Assembly: GCA_964408085.1 (NCBI GenBank)
Contig: CAYOYB010000007.1
Coordinates: 29,749-93,748, forward strand
Source: CAJLIR01 sp964408085
GTDB taxonomy: Bacteria; Bacillota_I; Bacilli_A; RF39; UBA660
Direction of reading: 5' to 3'
Length of the DNA stretch: 64,000 nucleotides
Shown: positions 52,161 through 60,756 of the stretch, piece after piece
How the letters are laid out: the number at the start of each line of letters is the position of its first letter
How positions within the stretch are numbered: position 1 is the stretch's first letter
The notes under the pieces: model-generated
The model's database searches: none
What the model was told of the DNA's origin: nothing
What the model saw: the letters and a program-made list of their open reading frames with translations, nothing else
Program-made: the position numbers and the translations under genes

Positions 52161-53222
52161 ATGGAGAAATTTAGCAATAAAGAAATGAAAAAAATTGCCT
52201 ATGAAATTATTTCCCAAGAATTAAAAGATTATAGTAATAATGAAGATGTTTATATATTTCCTGTAACTACCTTAGAGTACTACACACAATTTATTGCACG
52301 CTTTATTAAAGTATGTAATACTAAAAAAATCCATTATAGTATTAATGCTTTAATTCAGTTAATTGAACGGCCATTTAAGACATCAGGTTGTCATATAGAA
52401 ATGAGAACCAATAAGAATTTAATAATAAGCATAATTATTTTTATAAATAATTTAAAAAAAATAAACCCTTTTTTTATAAATTTTTTAGCAACATGTTATC
52501 ATGAGTTAAGACATAGCATTCAACTAACTTTTGATGACTATTGTTATCCAAACTTTTTAAGACTAATCGAGGATTTATTAATAGCATACAATTTTACTAA
52601 TTATAATAATAATCATGATAATTATTCAACAGAAATAGGCGCTAACCTTTACGCAATAATAAAAACAGAAGAGTTTTTAAAAAATAAATACCCTGATATA
52701 TATGAATTAGAAGCGCAAAATATAAAAAATTGTGAAAATGATTATAAACAAGATTATATTCTATTTGATGCAGTTAATCAAATGAATAAAGCATTAGAAG
52801 TAGTAAATAAAGAAAATTTAAAAATAAATGATAAAATACCTATTTTTAATATTTTTGTGAGAGATGATAATAGTTTTAAATCAATTGAAGATATGATTAA
52901 AAACCCTGAATTTCAAAAATTAGACAAAAGAATTATTTATACTATTTTATCTAGCAATTCATTTTTAAAAAATATTGATATACAACAATTATCTCTTGAT
53001 GAATTAACAACTTTAGACGAAGCCTTACAATATACTTATACCATCTATCACAATCAATATAGATTTATTTTAAATAAATTAAATAATAAAGAAATTAATT
53101 TTAAATTCTTTATAGAAACAGCTGAAAGATTAATTAAAAATATTAAAGAGATAAATAAACATATTACATTATTAAATAGCGCAAAAGATAAAAAACAATA
53201 TCAATATAAATTAAATAAATAA
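52161..53222 (+). CDS. Zincin-like paralog 2, intact HELRH
   Basis: 353 aa. Residues near 115 read ATCYHELRHSIQLTFDDYC, a complete HExxH motif. About 45 residues on, YSTEIGANLYAI supplies a plausible Glu ligand in a helix. Flanking blocks are shared with the 51081 gene (FPVTTLEYY, YLxNKYPDIYELEAQ, KLDKRIIYTILSSNSFLKNIDI, LSLDELTTLDEALQYTYTIYHNQ). There is no signal peptide. I do not recognise the family; metallopeptidase activity is inferred only from the motif. It lies 54 bases behind the first paralog, with AAAAAGGAAG before its ATG, so the two are likely co-transcribed. Confidence 0.65.
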   Translation: MEKFSNKEMKKIAYEIISQELKDYSNNEDVYIFPVTTLEYYTQFIARFIKVCNTKKIHYSINALIQLIERPFKTSGCHIEMRTNKNLIISIIIFINNLKKINPFFINFLATCYHELRHSIQLTFDDYCYPNFLRLIEDLLIAYNFTNYNNNHDNYSTEIGANLYAIIKTEEFLKNKYPDIYELEAQNIKNCENDYKQDYILFDAVNQMNKALEVVNKENLKINDKIPIFNIFVRDDNSFKSIEDMIKNPEFQKLDKRIIYTILSSNSFLKNIDIQQLSLDELTTLDEALQYTYTIYHNQYRFILNKLNNKEINFKFFIETAERLIKNIKEINKHITLLNSAKDKKQYQYKLNK

Positions 53223-53226
53223 TAAT

Positions 53227-53259
53227 AAAAAATATTATAGAGCTCCTATAATATTTTTT
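53227..53259. terminator. Bidirectional terminator between zincin pair and nhaC
   Basis: Perfect 14-bp stem AAAAAATATTATAG/CTATAATATTTTTT with a five-base loop, serving both convergent transcripts. It includes the nhaC stop codon. Confidence 0.85.
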
Positions 53260-54706
53260 GTGTTTTTTTATTATTCACCATACCATCATTTTGACCAATT
53301 TTCAAAAATATTGAACCAATCATAACTAATAATAAAACATAGCCATATATAACAAATGGTGTAATTTGAATAGCTGTTAGTGGACTAATTGTATTACTTG
53401 CAAAACCAATCGTAAAGATAGCCGTTGGTGTCCAAGGCATCGCATAACATAAAGTATTTGATTGAGCATCTAATAAATTAGCTGTACGATAACTAGAAAT
53501 TACATACTTTTTGGATAATGGTTTAGCAAATGATGAACCTACTGCCAAAATTGCTGGAGCATTAAGACCCATAATCGCAGATAAAACAATTACCATTAAT
53601 GATATTATTAGTTCAGCACCAATCGATGTTTTGACAATACTTTCTAGTTTTTCTAATAATTTTATATCGCCTTTACCATAACGCATAATTGCTATCGTTC
53701 CAAATAACAAAAGCGCTAAAATTGAAACTTGTATCATACCTGAAAGCCCCGAATAAATAATTCCAGTAAGACTCCTATCTAACCCTTCACCACTAAGTAA
53801 AAACAAGGCATTCGTATCTATATTAGTTGGATCAATCTGTAAAAAAGAAAATTGATTTGTTAAAATACCTATTATACTTCCAGAAATAATACCAATCGTT
53901 GTAGCAAAAATCATATTGCCTGTTTTAATAGCTATAATGATAGTTAAAACAACAGATATTAACATAAAGAAAGCTAAAGCATCATACTCATAATTAGTAT
54001 TATTTATAGTAGGTGATGTATTTAACAGATTGGCTAAAATAATAAAAATTATTATGGAAATAGTAGCTGCAACTAAAGAATATTTTAATCTTGACCTAAC
54101 TACTCCAGGAACATCAACGCCTTGAGAGGTTGCAGAACAAATTGTCGTATCTGATATAGGAGCTAAATTATCACCAAAAGCTGCCCCTGAAATAATTCCT
54201 CCTGCTAGCAAAGCTGGATGACATCCTAAAACAAGACCAGCTGGATATAAAACGCCCATTCCTATGGCAATTGTTCCAAAACCTGTTCCAGAGGCTGTTG
54301 CAAATAAAGCTGAAGATAGAAAAGTTATAACTGTAAATGCTACATTCCCAACACCAATATTAGTTACAAAACCAGCAATAGCATTTGCTAAACCTGATGA
54401 CTTCAAAATTGCACTAAATACACCTGCAAAAATCCAACAGACAATTGGTGTAATAGTTTCTTTACTTGCCATTCCTTTCATAATTACTTCAGTATAATGC
54501 TGTTTATTTTTAGCAAAAAATAAAGGAATTAAGAGTGCTAAAAAAGCTGGAATCCATAAAGCACCATCAGAAATTGAACCACCAATAAAAGTCGTTAAAA
54601 TAATTAAAATTATAAAAATTATGAATGGTAGAAAAGACATCCATACACCACCATAAAATTTTAAACAAAAATTGGGATTATCTATTTCAAAATTTTCTTT
54701 TTCCAT
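53246..54706 (-). CDS. NhaC-family Na+/H+ antiporter
   Basis: 486 aa, about eleven to twelve membrane helices. It shows the family blocks SALFATASGTGFGTIAIGMGVLYPAG, GGIISGAAFGDNLAPISDTTICSATSQGVDV and SSYRTANLLDAQSNTLCYAMPWTPTAIFT. NhaC-type carriers exchange Na+ for H+, and relatives carry organic substrates such as malate/lactate or amino acids. AAGGAG precedes the ATG and it lies 14 bases behind vanXY, so it appears to be the last gene of the vanW-vanG-vanXY transcript. NhaC is not a known part of van operons. Confidence 0.88.
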   Translation of the reverse strand: MEKENFEIDNPNFCLKFYGGVWMSFLPFIIFIILIILTTFIGGSISDGALWIPAFLALLIPLFFAKNKQHYTEVIMKGMASKETITPIVCWIFAGVFSAILKSSGLANAIAGFVTNIGVGNVAFTVITFLSSALFATASGTGFGTIAIGMGVLYPAGLVLGCHPALLAGGIISGAAFGDNLAPISDTTICSATSQGVDVPGVVRSRLKYSLVAATISIIIFIILANLLNTSPTINNTNYEYDALAFFMLISVVLTIIIAIKTGNMIFATTIGIISGSIIGILTNQFSFLQIDPTNIDTNALFLLSGEGLDRSLTGIIYSGLSGMIQVSILALLLFGTIAIMRYGKGDIKLLEKLESIVKTSIGAELIISLMVIVLSAIMGLNAPAILAVGSSFAKPLSKKYVISSYRTANLLDAQSNTLCYAMPWTPTAIFTIGFASNTISPLTAIQITPFVIYGYVLLLVMIGSIFLKIGQNDGMVNNKKTQKIL

Positions 54707-54720
54707 ATACTACTCCTTCT

Positions 54721-55455
54721 CTATAATTTTTTTGTAACAATAAATCCATCAACATTATTGCCTGAAACTTCTTCGTTATCTAGAATATTTAAATTTTTTT
54801 CTTCCTTTTCCATTGCGACATAATAAATCTCATAATTTTCAAATTTTAAACTATTCATACTACTATCAAACTGTTTTAAATAATCAATATATTCTTCTAA
54901 ACATAAGTTGTTTTGATTCATAATTTCAGAATGAGGATAACCTACATAGCGAAAATGCCATTCCTCAGCAGAAATATTTGTAATATTTTGTTTTTCACTT
55001 GTATACCTCTCTATAAAACCATATTGTGAAGCTTTTAAACGAAATTCTTGACAAATTCCTTGGTAAGGAAAAGCTGGTCTAATAAAATCAATATTTTCTT
55101 GATTTAACCCTAAATCGATAGCTAACCCAGTTTGATGTTCGCTTGCATTTGGATAAGCTACATATTTTTTAGTAAATTCTAAACCATTTTCTTCTATTGA
55201 CGATATATAAATTTCTGTTTGTTCAAAAAGGCTTCGATAACCACTTACAGGTACAATTTTTTCATCTGCCTCAATAACTTTTAAAATTTTCTGTAACGAT
55301 TTATTAGCAACTTTAGAAATTAAAATATCTTCATATTTAGAACTAAATGGTTCTAAATCATTTTGATCAATGTTTTGTTTTAGTGGATATGTTTGATTAA
55401 CTAAAATTAAATTTCCTTTATGAATATCACTTTTTTTTAAAATTATCTTTTGCAT
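54721..55455 (-). CDS. vanXY: VanXY-type D,D-dipeptidase/carboxypeptidase
   Basis: 244 aa, no signal peptide, so cytoplasmic as in VanXY. Zinc site: SEHQTGLAIDLG (His and Asp) and SAEEWHFRYVGYPHSEIM (catalytic Glu and His). Other blocks, KGNLILVNQTYPL, PVSGYRSLFEQTEIY, IDFIRPAFPYQGICQEFR and NNVDGFIVT, follow VanXY-G closely. VanXY removes D-Ala-D-Ala dipeptide or the terminal D-Ala, leaving precursors that end in D-Ser. It starts three bases after vanG. Confidence 0.9.
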   Translation of the reverse strand: MQKIILKKSDIHKGNLILVNQTYPLKQNIDQNDLEPFSSKYEDILISKVANKSLQKILKVIEADEKIVPVSGYRSLFEQTEIYISSIEENGLEFTKKYVAYPNASEHQTGLAIDLGLNQENIDFIRPAFPYQGICQEFRLKASQYGFIERYTSEKQNITNISAEEWHFRYVGYPHSEIMNQNNLCLEEYIDYLKQFDSSMNSLKFENYEIYYVAMEKEEKNLNILDNEEVSGNNVDGFIVTKKL

Positions 55456-55458
55456 CTC

Positions 55459-56502
55459 TTACCTCTTCAACTCAATTAACATTTCAACAATTTGTTCAAA
55501 TGTATAATTAATTTGCTTTAACATATTAGGAAATCTACTATGTGATGTAAAGCCAGGCATTGTATTTACTTCATTAAAAACTATTTCCTTATTTTTGGTA
55601 TAAAACATATCGACTCTAGCTAAATCCTTACAACCTAAAATTCTATATATTTTTAAAGCTGTTTGTTTTATTCTTTCCCTTTCATTAAAGGAAAGACGAG
55701 CTGGTAAATAAACTTTACTATCTTTAGCTTCATATTTTTTTTCATAATCAAAGAAACCACCAGAAATTTCAATTTCATCAACTTCACCAGTAATTAACTT
55801 CTCATTACCTAAAATTGCGCAACCAACTTCAAAACCATCAATATTTTCTTCAATAATGATACTATTATCATAATTAAAAGCTAATGCTAATGCGTTACTT
55901 AATTCAGAAACACTATTTACTTTAGAAATTCCTAAAGATGAACCTGCCTTTAATGGCTTAACAAATAATGGGTAATCTAAATCACTAATTGACGATATAA
56001 TCTCTTCATAAGTTATATTATTTGTAAAAGTATAAGATTTAGGAACTAATAGGCCATTTAAGCGAACCAATTCATGAGCTAAAAATTTGTCCATTCCAAG
56101 AGCTGATGACATTAAATCACAACCTACATATTTAATTCCTGCTAGTTCAAATATACCTTGCAAACGCCCATCTTCACCATTAATACCATGAAGAATTGGA
56201 AAAGCTAAATCAATATCAATAACTTTGAATTCTTTACTATCTAAAATAATAAAGCCATGATCATCACGATTAGTCGACCAAGTTATTTTTTTGCAAGTTT
56301 TATGATTAAACCATTCATCTTTCTCAATTTTATCTATATCACCTTCATACAAATAAAAATTTCCATCTTTTGTAATACCAATCATAAAACAATCATATTT
56401 TTCTTTATCAATTGCTCTAATAACTGATGTTGCTGATACTAAAGAAACTGAATATTCACTTGAACATCCTCCAAATAAACAAGCGATTTTTAATTTTTCC
56501 AT
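55459..56502 (-). CDS. vanG: VanG-type D-Ala-D-Ser (or D-Ala-D-Ala) ligase
   Basis: 347 aa, ATP-grasp ligase. FGGCSSEYSVSLVSATSVI at the start, FPILHGINGEDGRLQGIFELAGIKYVGCD, SALGMDKFLAHELV, PLFVKPLKAGSSLGI, GFEVGCAILGNEKLITGEVDEIE, RVDMFYT and FNEVNTMPGFTSHSRFPNML all follow VanG rather than housekeeping Ddl (for example the GFFDYEKKYEAKDSKVYLPA stretch). With vanXY, vanW, vanS and vanR around it, D-Ala-D-Ser formation is the best guess. No serine racemase (vanT) is in the window, so a housekeeping role with D-Ala remains possible. AGGTAAA precedes the ATG. Confidence 0.88.
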   Translation of the reverse strand: MEKLKIACLFGGCSSEYSVSLVSATSVIRAIDKEKYDCFMIGITKDGNFYLYEGDIDKIEKDEWFNHKTCKKITWSTNRDDHGFIILDSKEFKVIDIDLAFPILHGINGEDGRLQGIFELAGIKYVGCDLMSSALGMDKFLAHELVRLNGLLVPKSYTFTNNITYEEIISSISDLDYPLFVKPLKAGSSLGISKVNSVSELSNALALAFNYDNSIIIEENIDGFEVGCAILGNEKLITGEVDEIEISGGFFDYEKKYEAKDSKVYLPARLSFNERERIKQTALKIYRILGCKDLARVDMFYTKNKEIVFNEVNTMPGFTSHSRFPNMLKQINYTFEQIVEMLIELKR

Positions 56503-56505
56503 TTT

Positions 56506-57324
56506 TTACCTCTTTTCTATAAAAATATCATTAGAAAGTTTATATGTTACTTGTGTAACCTCATCATATAAGTTTTCACTTTTAACAATTTCATGAGTAC
56601 TTTTATCTCTAGTTACACGAACAACAGAGACACTCTCATATATTTTTTCATTTTTAGAAAAATACTTTAAATTACTATTTATAATTTCATAATCAATCAT
56701 TGGCAAATTATTAGTTAAAAGACGTCCATACATATATGCATCATCAAAATCAATAACAATTTGATAAATATCTTTTGTATCATTTCTTACCTTTAAATCT
56801 AACCAACCACTATTAATTGTGGCATCAACGCCTTCTAAGGCATCTTTTTCGTTATTAGGTAAAGATTTAACTCTATGTCCATGCCTTTCAACAATTGTTA
56901 AAGGGCTCATTAAAAATAAATAGTAAAGTAAATTACTAATTTGACAGATACCGCCACCTTTTTTTGCTACGATTTTGTCATCAATCAAAACTAAGCCATC
57001 TTTATATTTTCCATATTTTTTAGCCTTTTGTATTAATAAACAAAATGAAAATGTTTCCCCAGGATATATCAAAATTTTATTTAAAGTTTTACTTGTTAAT
57101 TTCAAATTATCAACTTTATTTTCTTGATATAATATGTCATAACCACTATGATCATTTATCATTAGTGTTTTAGCATGACTGCATTCATAAGGTAATAACT
57201 CACCAATTTTTTTCGCATAATTATTTTTATCAAAGTAGCAAGTTATTCTAAAAAATAAATTTTTTTGCCAAACTCTAAGTGGTAATAAAAAGGGGAAAAT
57301 TTGTGTTAATCTCTTTCTAGCCAT
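56506..57324 (-). CDS. vanW: VanW family protein
   Basis: 272 aa. Family blocks: AKTLMINDHSGYDILYQNK-like region, LKLTSKTLNKILIYPGETFSFC, VAKKGGGICQISNLLYYLFL, IVERHGHRVKSLP and GVDATINSGWLDLKVRN. VanW accompanies vanB and vanG operons; its exact role is unknown. No signal peptide is evident. I used the ATG at 57324 behind GGAGGTGAG; the longer reading starts inside the terminator-like hairpin. It is followed within four bases by vanG. Confidence 0.9.
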   Translation of the reverse strand: MARKRLTQIFPFLLPLRVWQKNLFFRITCYFDKNNYAKKIGELLPYECSHAKTLMINDHSGYDILYQENKVDNLKLTSKTLNKILIYPGETFSFCLLIQKAKKYGKYKDGLVLIDDKIVAKKGGGICQISNLLYYLFLMSPLTIVERHGHRVKSLPNNEKDALEGVDATINSGWLDLKVRNDTKDIYQIVIDFDDAYMYGRLLTNNLPMIDYEIINSNLKYFSKNEKIYESVSVVRVTRDKSTHEIVKSENLYDEVTQVTYKLSNDIFIEKR

Positions 57325-57338
57325 CTTCTCACCTCCAT

Positions 57339-57395
57339 AAAAAAACAACCATTTAAATTAATACGACATAATTGTATCAATTTAAATATGATTGT
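57339..57395 (-). terminator. Hairpin with T run between vanS and vanW
   Basis: Minus-strand arms ACAATCATATTTAAATT and AATTTAAATGGTTGT (near 57379-57395 and 57345-57359) with a small inner stem ATAC/GTAT, followed by seven T. It can end the vanRS transcript or attenuate read-through into vanW. The ribosome binding site of vanW follows within ten bases. TTGATA inside the loop might be a -35, but no good -10 follows. Confidence 0.7.
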
Positions 57396-57420
57396 TCTTT
57401 AATTTAATGTTATGAATTTC

Positions 57421-58509
57421 TTAAGATTTACTTAAAGGTAAAGTTATATAAAATTTTGTAAATTCTAAATCACTAGTAGCTTTAATTTTACCACCATGCA
57501 ATTCAACTATTTCTTTAGCAATTGCAAGACCTAAACCACTACCACCTGTTTTACTTGTACGTGAAGAATCAAGTCGATAAAATTTTTCAAATATTTTCTG
57601 TAATTCCACATCAGAAATTTTATTACCTCTATTACTAATAATAATATTGGCATTATTTTCAATCTTATTAACCTCAATTTTAATAGGATATTCACCTATA
57701 CTATAATTAATTGCGTTTTTAATAATATTATTAAATACTCTAGCTAATTTATCAGAATCTCCATAAAGAGTTATATTATTTTCCATTAAAAATTCTATAT
57801 TTTTATTCAACTCATTTAAGGTTGGATAAAAGTCATCAATAATTTGTTCTAACATTAATCGTAAATTTATCTCTTCATTTTTTAAAATAATCGTTTCAGA
57901 ATTAAATCGTGTAATATCAAATAATTCGTTAATTAAATCTTCTAATTTATAAGCTTTGTCTAAAGCGACGCTAACATATTTTTTTCTTTTTGATTTTGGC
58001 ATATCATCTATCTCATCTAAAAGTGATAAGTAACCAACCATTGATGTTAATGGTGTTTTAATATCATGAGCTAAATAAACAATTAGGTCGTTTTTACGTT
58101 GTTCATTTTCATGAGCTAATTTTAAATTATGTAAGGAGTCTTGTTTAACTTGATTCATACGTGTTTCAACTGACGCTAAATCTTCTGGTAATCTAATTAA
58201 CTCATCATTTTCTGTTACTAAAATCTCACTAGCATCGACAATCGCATCAATATATGCTAAAAATTTGCTTAAATTTAAAACACAAATGACAATAAAACCA
58301 ATTAACCAAATAAAAAAGAAAAAAAGGACATTATCTTCTATTGATTTAAACACACGATATAAAAAATCATGAGGCTGCCAAGTAAATAAACGACAAACAA
58401 AATTACCAATAAAATATAGTATTATTAAACAAATAGTATATAGAGTTGCTTGAAAAATAATTTTACTAATCAATTTCCATACTAACTTATTTCCATATTT
58501 ACGCTTCAA
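57421..58509 (-). CDS. vanS: VanS-type sensor histidine kinase
   Basis: 362 aa. Two membrane helices (about 15-38 and 52-75) bracket a very short outer loop, as in VanS. Then comes a linker and the kinase: IVYLAHDIKTPLTSMVGYLSLL (His near 152), a dimerisation helix, N box NNIIKNAINYS, NRGNKI, F box KFYRLDSSRTSKTGGSGLGLAIAKEIVELHGG. The start codon appears to be TTG at 58509, within the end of vanR (11-base overlap); no in-frame ATG lies nearby. It should phosphorylate VanR in response to a cell-wall signal. Confidence 0.9.
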   Translation of the reverse strand: MKRKYGNKLVWKLISKIIFQATLYTICLIILYFIGNFVCRLFTWQPHDFLYRVFKSIEDNVLFFFFIWLIGFIVICVLNLSKFLAYIDAIVDASEILVTENDELIRLPEDLASVETRMNQVKQDSLHNLKLAHENEQRKNDLIVYLAHDIKTPLTSMVGYLSLLDEIDDMPKSKRKKYVSVALDKAYKLEDLINELFDITRFNSETIILKNEEINLRLMLEQIIDDFYPTLNELNKNIEFLMENNITLYGDSDKLARVFNNIIKNAINYSIGEYPIKIEVNKIENNANIIISNRGNKISDVELQKIFEKFYRLDSSRTSKTGGSGLGLAIAKEIVELHGGKIKATSDLEFTKFYITLPLSKS

Positions 58510-59185
58510 TTTTATAACCTACTCCCCAAACTGTTTTTATATATTTTGAATTTTTGTTTGTATCATGCATTTTTTCTCTTAAATGTCTAATATGAACCAT
58601 AATTGTATTATTATCTTTTTCAAAATATTTTTCTTTCCACACTTCCATAAACAAATCCTCTGTTTTCACAACTAATCCACGATTTTTACATAAATACCAT
58701 AAAATATCAAACTCAATAGGTGTTAAATTTAACAATTTATCGTTTAAATAACATTCATGAGTATCACTATTTATTATGATATTACGAAAATCGATAATAT
58801 TTTGATTATTAGTTTGATTATCATATTTTTTGTATCTTCTAAGTTGGGCTTTAACTCTAGCTACTAATTCTAAAGGTTGAAATGGTTTTGTAACGTAGTC
58901 GTCAGCTCCTAATGTTAAACCACTTATTTTATCAATATCTTCAATTTTAGCTGTAACAAATATAATAGGAAATTTATGTTTTTCTCTAATCTTACTACAT
59001 AAAGAAAAACCATCTATATCAGGCATCATTACATCCAATATAGCTAAATCAATATTTATGTTTTCTAAATCATTTAAAATATTTTTACTTGAATAATATT
59101 TATAAACTTTAAAATTTTCGTTTTGTAAATAAATTTCAATTAAATTGGCAATTTCTCGTTCATCATCAACAACTAATATATTCAC
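58499..59185 (-). CDS. vanR: VanR-type response regulator
   Basis: 228 aa, OmpR/PhoB class. The receiver domain opens NILVVDDEREIANLIEIYL, has the phospho-Asp in LAILDVMMPDIDGF and the Lys in DDYVTKPFQPLELVARV. The winged-helix output ends LTPIEFDILWYLCKNRG, VHIRHLREKMHD and YIKTVWGVGYKIEA, closely as in VanR-G. I chose the GTG at 59185, five bases behind AGGTGG; the GTG at 59194 lies inside that site. First gene of the van cluster. Confidence 0.92.
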   Translation of the reverse strand: MNILVVDDEREIANLIEIYLQNENFKVYKYYSSKNILNDLENINIDLAILDVMMPDIDGFSLCSKIREKHKFPIIFVTAKIEDIDKISGLTLGADDYVTKPFQPLELVARVKAQLRRYKKYDNQTNNQNIIDFRNIIINSDTHECYLNDKLLNLTPIEFDILWYLCKNRGLVVKTEDLFMEVWKEKYFEKDNNTIMVHIRHLREKMHDTNKNSKYIKTVWGVGYKIEA

Positions 59186-59201
59186 ACTTACCACCTAAAT
59201 A

Positions 59202-59230
59202 ATTATAACATTTAATATTTTAGATGTAAA
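59202..59230 (-). promoter_or_regulatory. Sigma-A promoter of vanRS
   Basis: Minus strand TTTACA (59225-59230), 17 bases, TATAAT (59202-59207) with a TGT extended -10. Confidence 0.75.
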
Positions 59231-59231
59231 A

Positions 59232-59259
59232 TAAGAAAAAAATTGTCTTTCGACAATTT
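59232..59259 (-). terminator. Terminator of the 59271 gene
   Basis: Stem AAATTGTC/GACAATTT with a GAAA loop and a T run on the minus strand. Confidence 0.85.
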
Positions 59260-59270
59260 AAATAATGATA

Positions 59271-59822
59271 TTAAGTATCTTTTCTATAAAATATTAAAAA
59301 GGTAATACTACCTAAAAAAGCTGAAATTAAATCGATCATCGTATCATTAACACCAGTTGTATCAGCATGTTGTAGTGTCATACCAAAAAAACTATCCATA
59401 CTATACTCAAAAAATTCCCAGATAACTGCTACTAAACAAGTAAAACTCAAAGTATATATAATACGACTTAAAAAAGTTTGCTTAAACTGAAAATTTCTTA
59501 TTAATAATATTCCTATGTATGCTGTAAAAATACCAGATAAATAATGTGTGAAAGTATCAAACCAAGAAATTTTTCCATATAAATTTACAACACAACCTAA
59601 AAAATCAGCTAAAAAGATAAAAATATAATAAAATAGTTTTAAATTACTGCTTAATTCTTTTTTTATAATTTTTTCTAAAAAGAAAGGGACTAATAAAACA
59701 AATGGTAAAGCAAGATAAGTAGCAATTCTATCACTACTACCAATTCTTAAATCATTTATAAGATAGAAGAAATCAAAACCTAGCATAATAAATATTAAAA
59801 TATAATTAATTATTTTTTTCAT
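59271..59822 (-). CDS. DUF2238/YjdF-like membrane protein
   Basis: 183 aa, five to six membrane helices. Conserved-looking blocks WFDTFTHYLSGIFTAYIG, AVIWEFFEYSMDSFFG and GVNDTMIDLISAFLGS match the pattern of the YjdF (DUF2238) inner-membrane proteins, where His, Glu and Asp sit in or near the membrane. The function of that family is unknown. It lies upstream of vanR on the same strand but is cut off by its own terminator, so it is probably not part of the van system. Confidence 0.7.
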   Translation of the reverse strand: MKKIINYILIFIMLGFDFFYLINDLRIGSSDRIATYLALPFVLLVPFFLEKIIKKELSSNLKLFYYIFIFLADFLGCVVNLYGKISWFDTFTHYLSGIFTAYIGILLIRNFQFKQTFLSRIIYTLSFTCLVAVIWEFFEYSMDSFFGMTLQHADTTGVNDTMIDLISAFLGSITFLIFYRKDT

Positions 59823-59969
59823 ATTATCACACCTATCTTTAATTTATTATATACATTAGAATGACAATTATTAAAAAATTGCAGTTTTAGAAACAATGTA
59901 ATAAGAAAGAATTATAATAATTAGCAAATCAACTATAAAAATAACTTAAAAATCAGCATAAAAAAGAAA

Positions 59970-59996
59970 AAAAAGTAACCCTTAAATAGGGGCTAC
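59970..59996 (-). terminator. Terminator of the 60020 lipoprotein gene
   Basis: Minus-strand stem GTAGCCC/GGGTTAC (one G-T pair, 59975-59996) followed by eight T. Confidence 0.75.
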
Positions 59997-60019
59997 CTAA
60001 AAAATATAACTATAATTAA

Positions 60020-60571
60020 TTATCTAAAACTTGCAATAGTACATTTACCACTTTCATTATTAAATGTAGCACTTAAAACTCTATTATTCTTATCTACCCA
60101 AATATAGCCAACTGATTTAGTTGTCTTACTATCTAAAGTTCCTTCTATTCCATCAAGTTTATCAACTAATTCTTCATAAGTAAATGAACCATTATTAAGC
60201 ATTTCTTTTAATTCAGATGATAATGGAAATTTTACGTTTTCATTTTTTATTGATTCTTTATCGATTGTTGCTTGTAGGATTGGACTATCTCCAGCATATT
60301 TTAAAGTAATCCAATTTTTATCGCTTAATTTCCAAGTACGCTCTTCACTATAATCACTTTTTGTACCTTCAAAGCCTATAATACTATTTATTTCTTCAAC
60401 TGAATTCGATGTATCGAGTTGCTTTATACATTCTGTTACAACACAATTACCTTTTACTACCTCTTCTTCTTTCTTTTCTTCTACATCATCATTATCACTA
60501 GTACAACCAGTAAAACACAAAGTAGTGCATAAACTTATTATTGTACATACTAAAAATTTCTTTAAGTCCAT
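60020..60571 (-). CDS. Lipoprotein, BLIP/BamE-like fold suspected
   Basis: 183 aa. Signal peptide with lipobox LCFTGC (Cys 23), so it is anchored outside the membrane, followed by an Asp/Glu/Lys linker. The mature part looks like two similar units: SVEEINSIIGFEGTKSDYSEERTWKL then WITLKYAG, and TYEELVDKLDGIEGTLDSK then GYIWVDKNNRVLSATF. A helix pair, a Gly, then strands ending in W-x-D is the pattern of BLIP-like and SmpA/BamE-like domains. That fold is an inference. It may bind a wall enzyme; the target is unknown. Confidence 0.65.
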   Translation of the reverse strand: MDLKKFLVCTIISLCTTLCFTGCTSDNDDVEEKKEEEVVKGNCVVTECIKQLDTSNSVEEINSIIGFEGTKSDYSEERTWKLSDKNWITLKYAGDSPILQATIDKESIKNENVKFPLSSELKEMLNNGSFTYEELVDKLDGIEGTLDSKTTKSVGYIWVDKNNRVLSATFNNESGKCTIASFR

Positions 60572-60719
60572 ATAGATATTTCCTCTTTCCTATATACTTA
60601 TTATATAAAAAATATATATCATCTTCAATATATTTTTTTTATTTAATCTTAATTACCACTATAAAATACTTTTACATATATTTAGCAATCTTAAAATTTG
60701 ATGTTAATTTACATATCAC

Positions 60720-60745
60720 AAAAAAAGATGCAACATCTTTCGCAC
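60720..60745 (-). terminator. Terminator of the XRE-DUF4097 pair
   Basis: Stem AAAGATG/CATCTTT (about 60725-60740) followed by a T run on the minus strand, 12 bases after the stop at 60757. Confidence 0.7.
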
Positions 60746-60756
60746 CTTTTTTAATT

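Noticed and set aside
53246..59185. van cluster as a recently acquired mobile element
   Set aside because: No integrase, flanking repeats or shift in base composition is visible; transfer cannot be excluded without a phylogeny.
59250..59257. Second TGTCGAA (Spo0A-box-like) near vanR
   Set aside because: It is the loop and arm of a clear terminator hairpin, so no regulatory meaning is needed.
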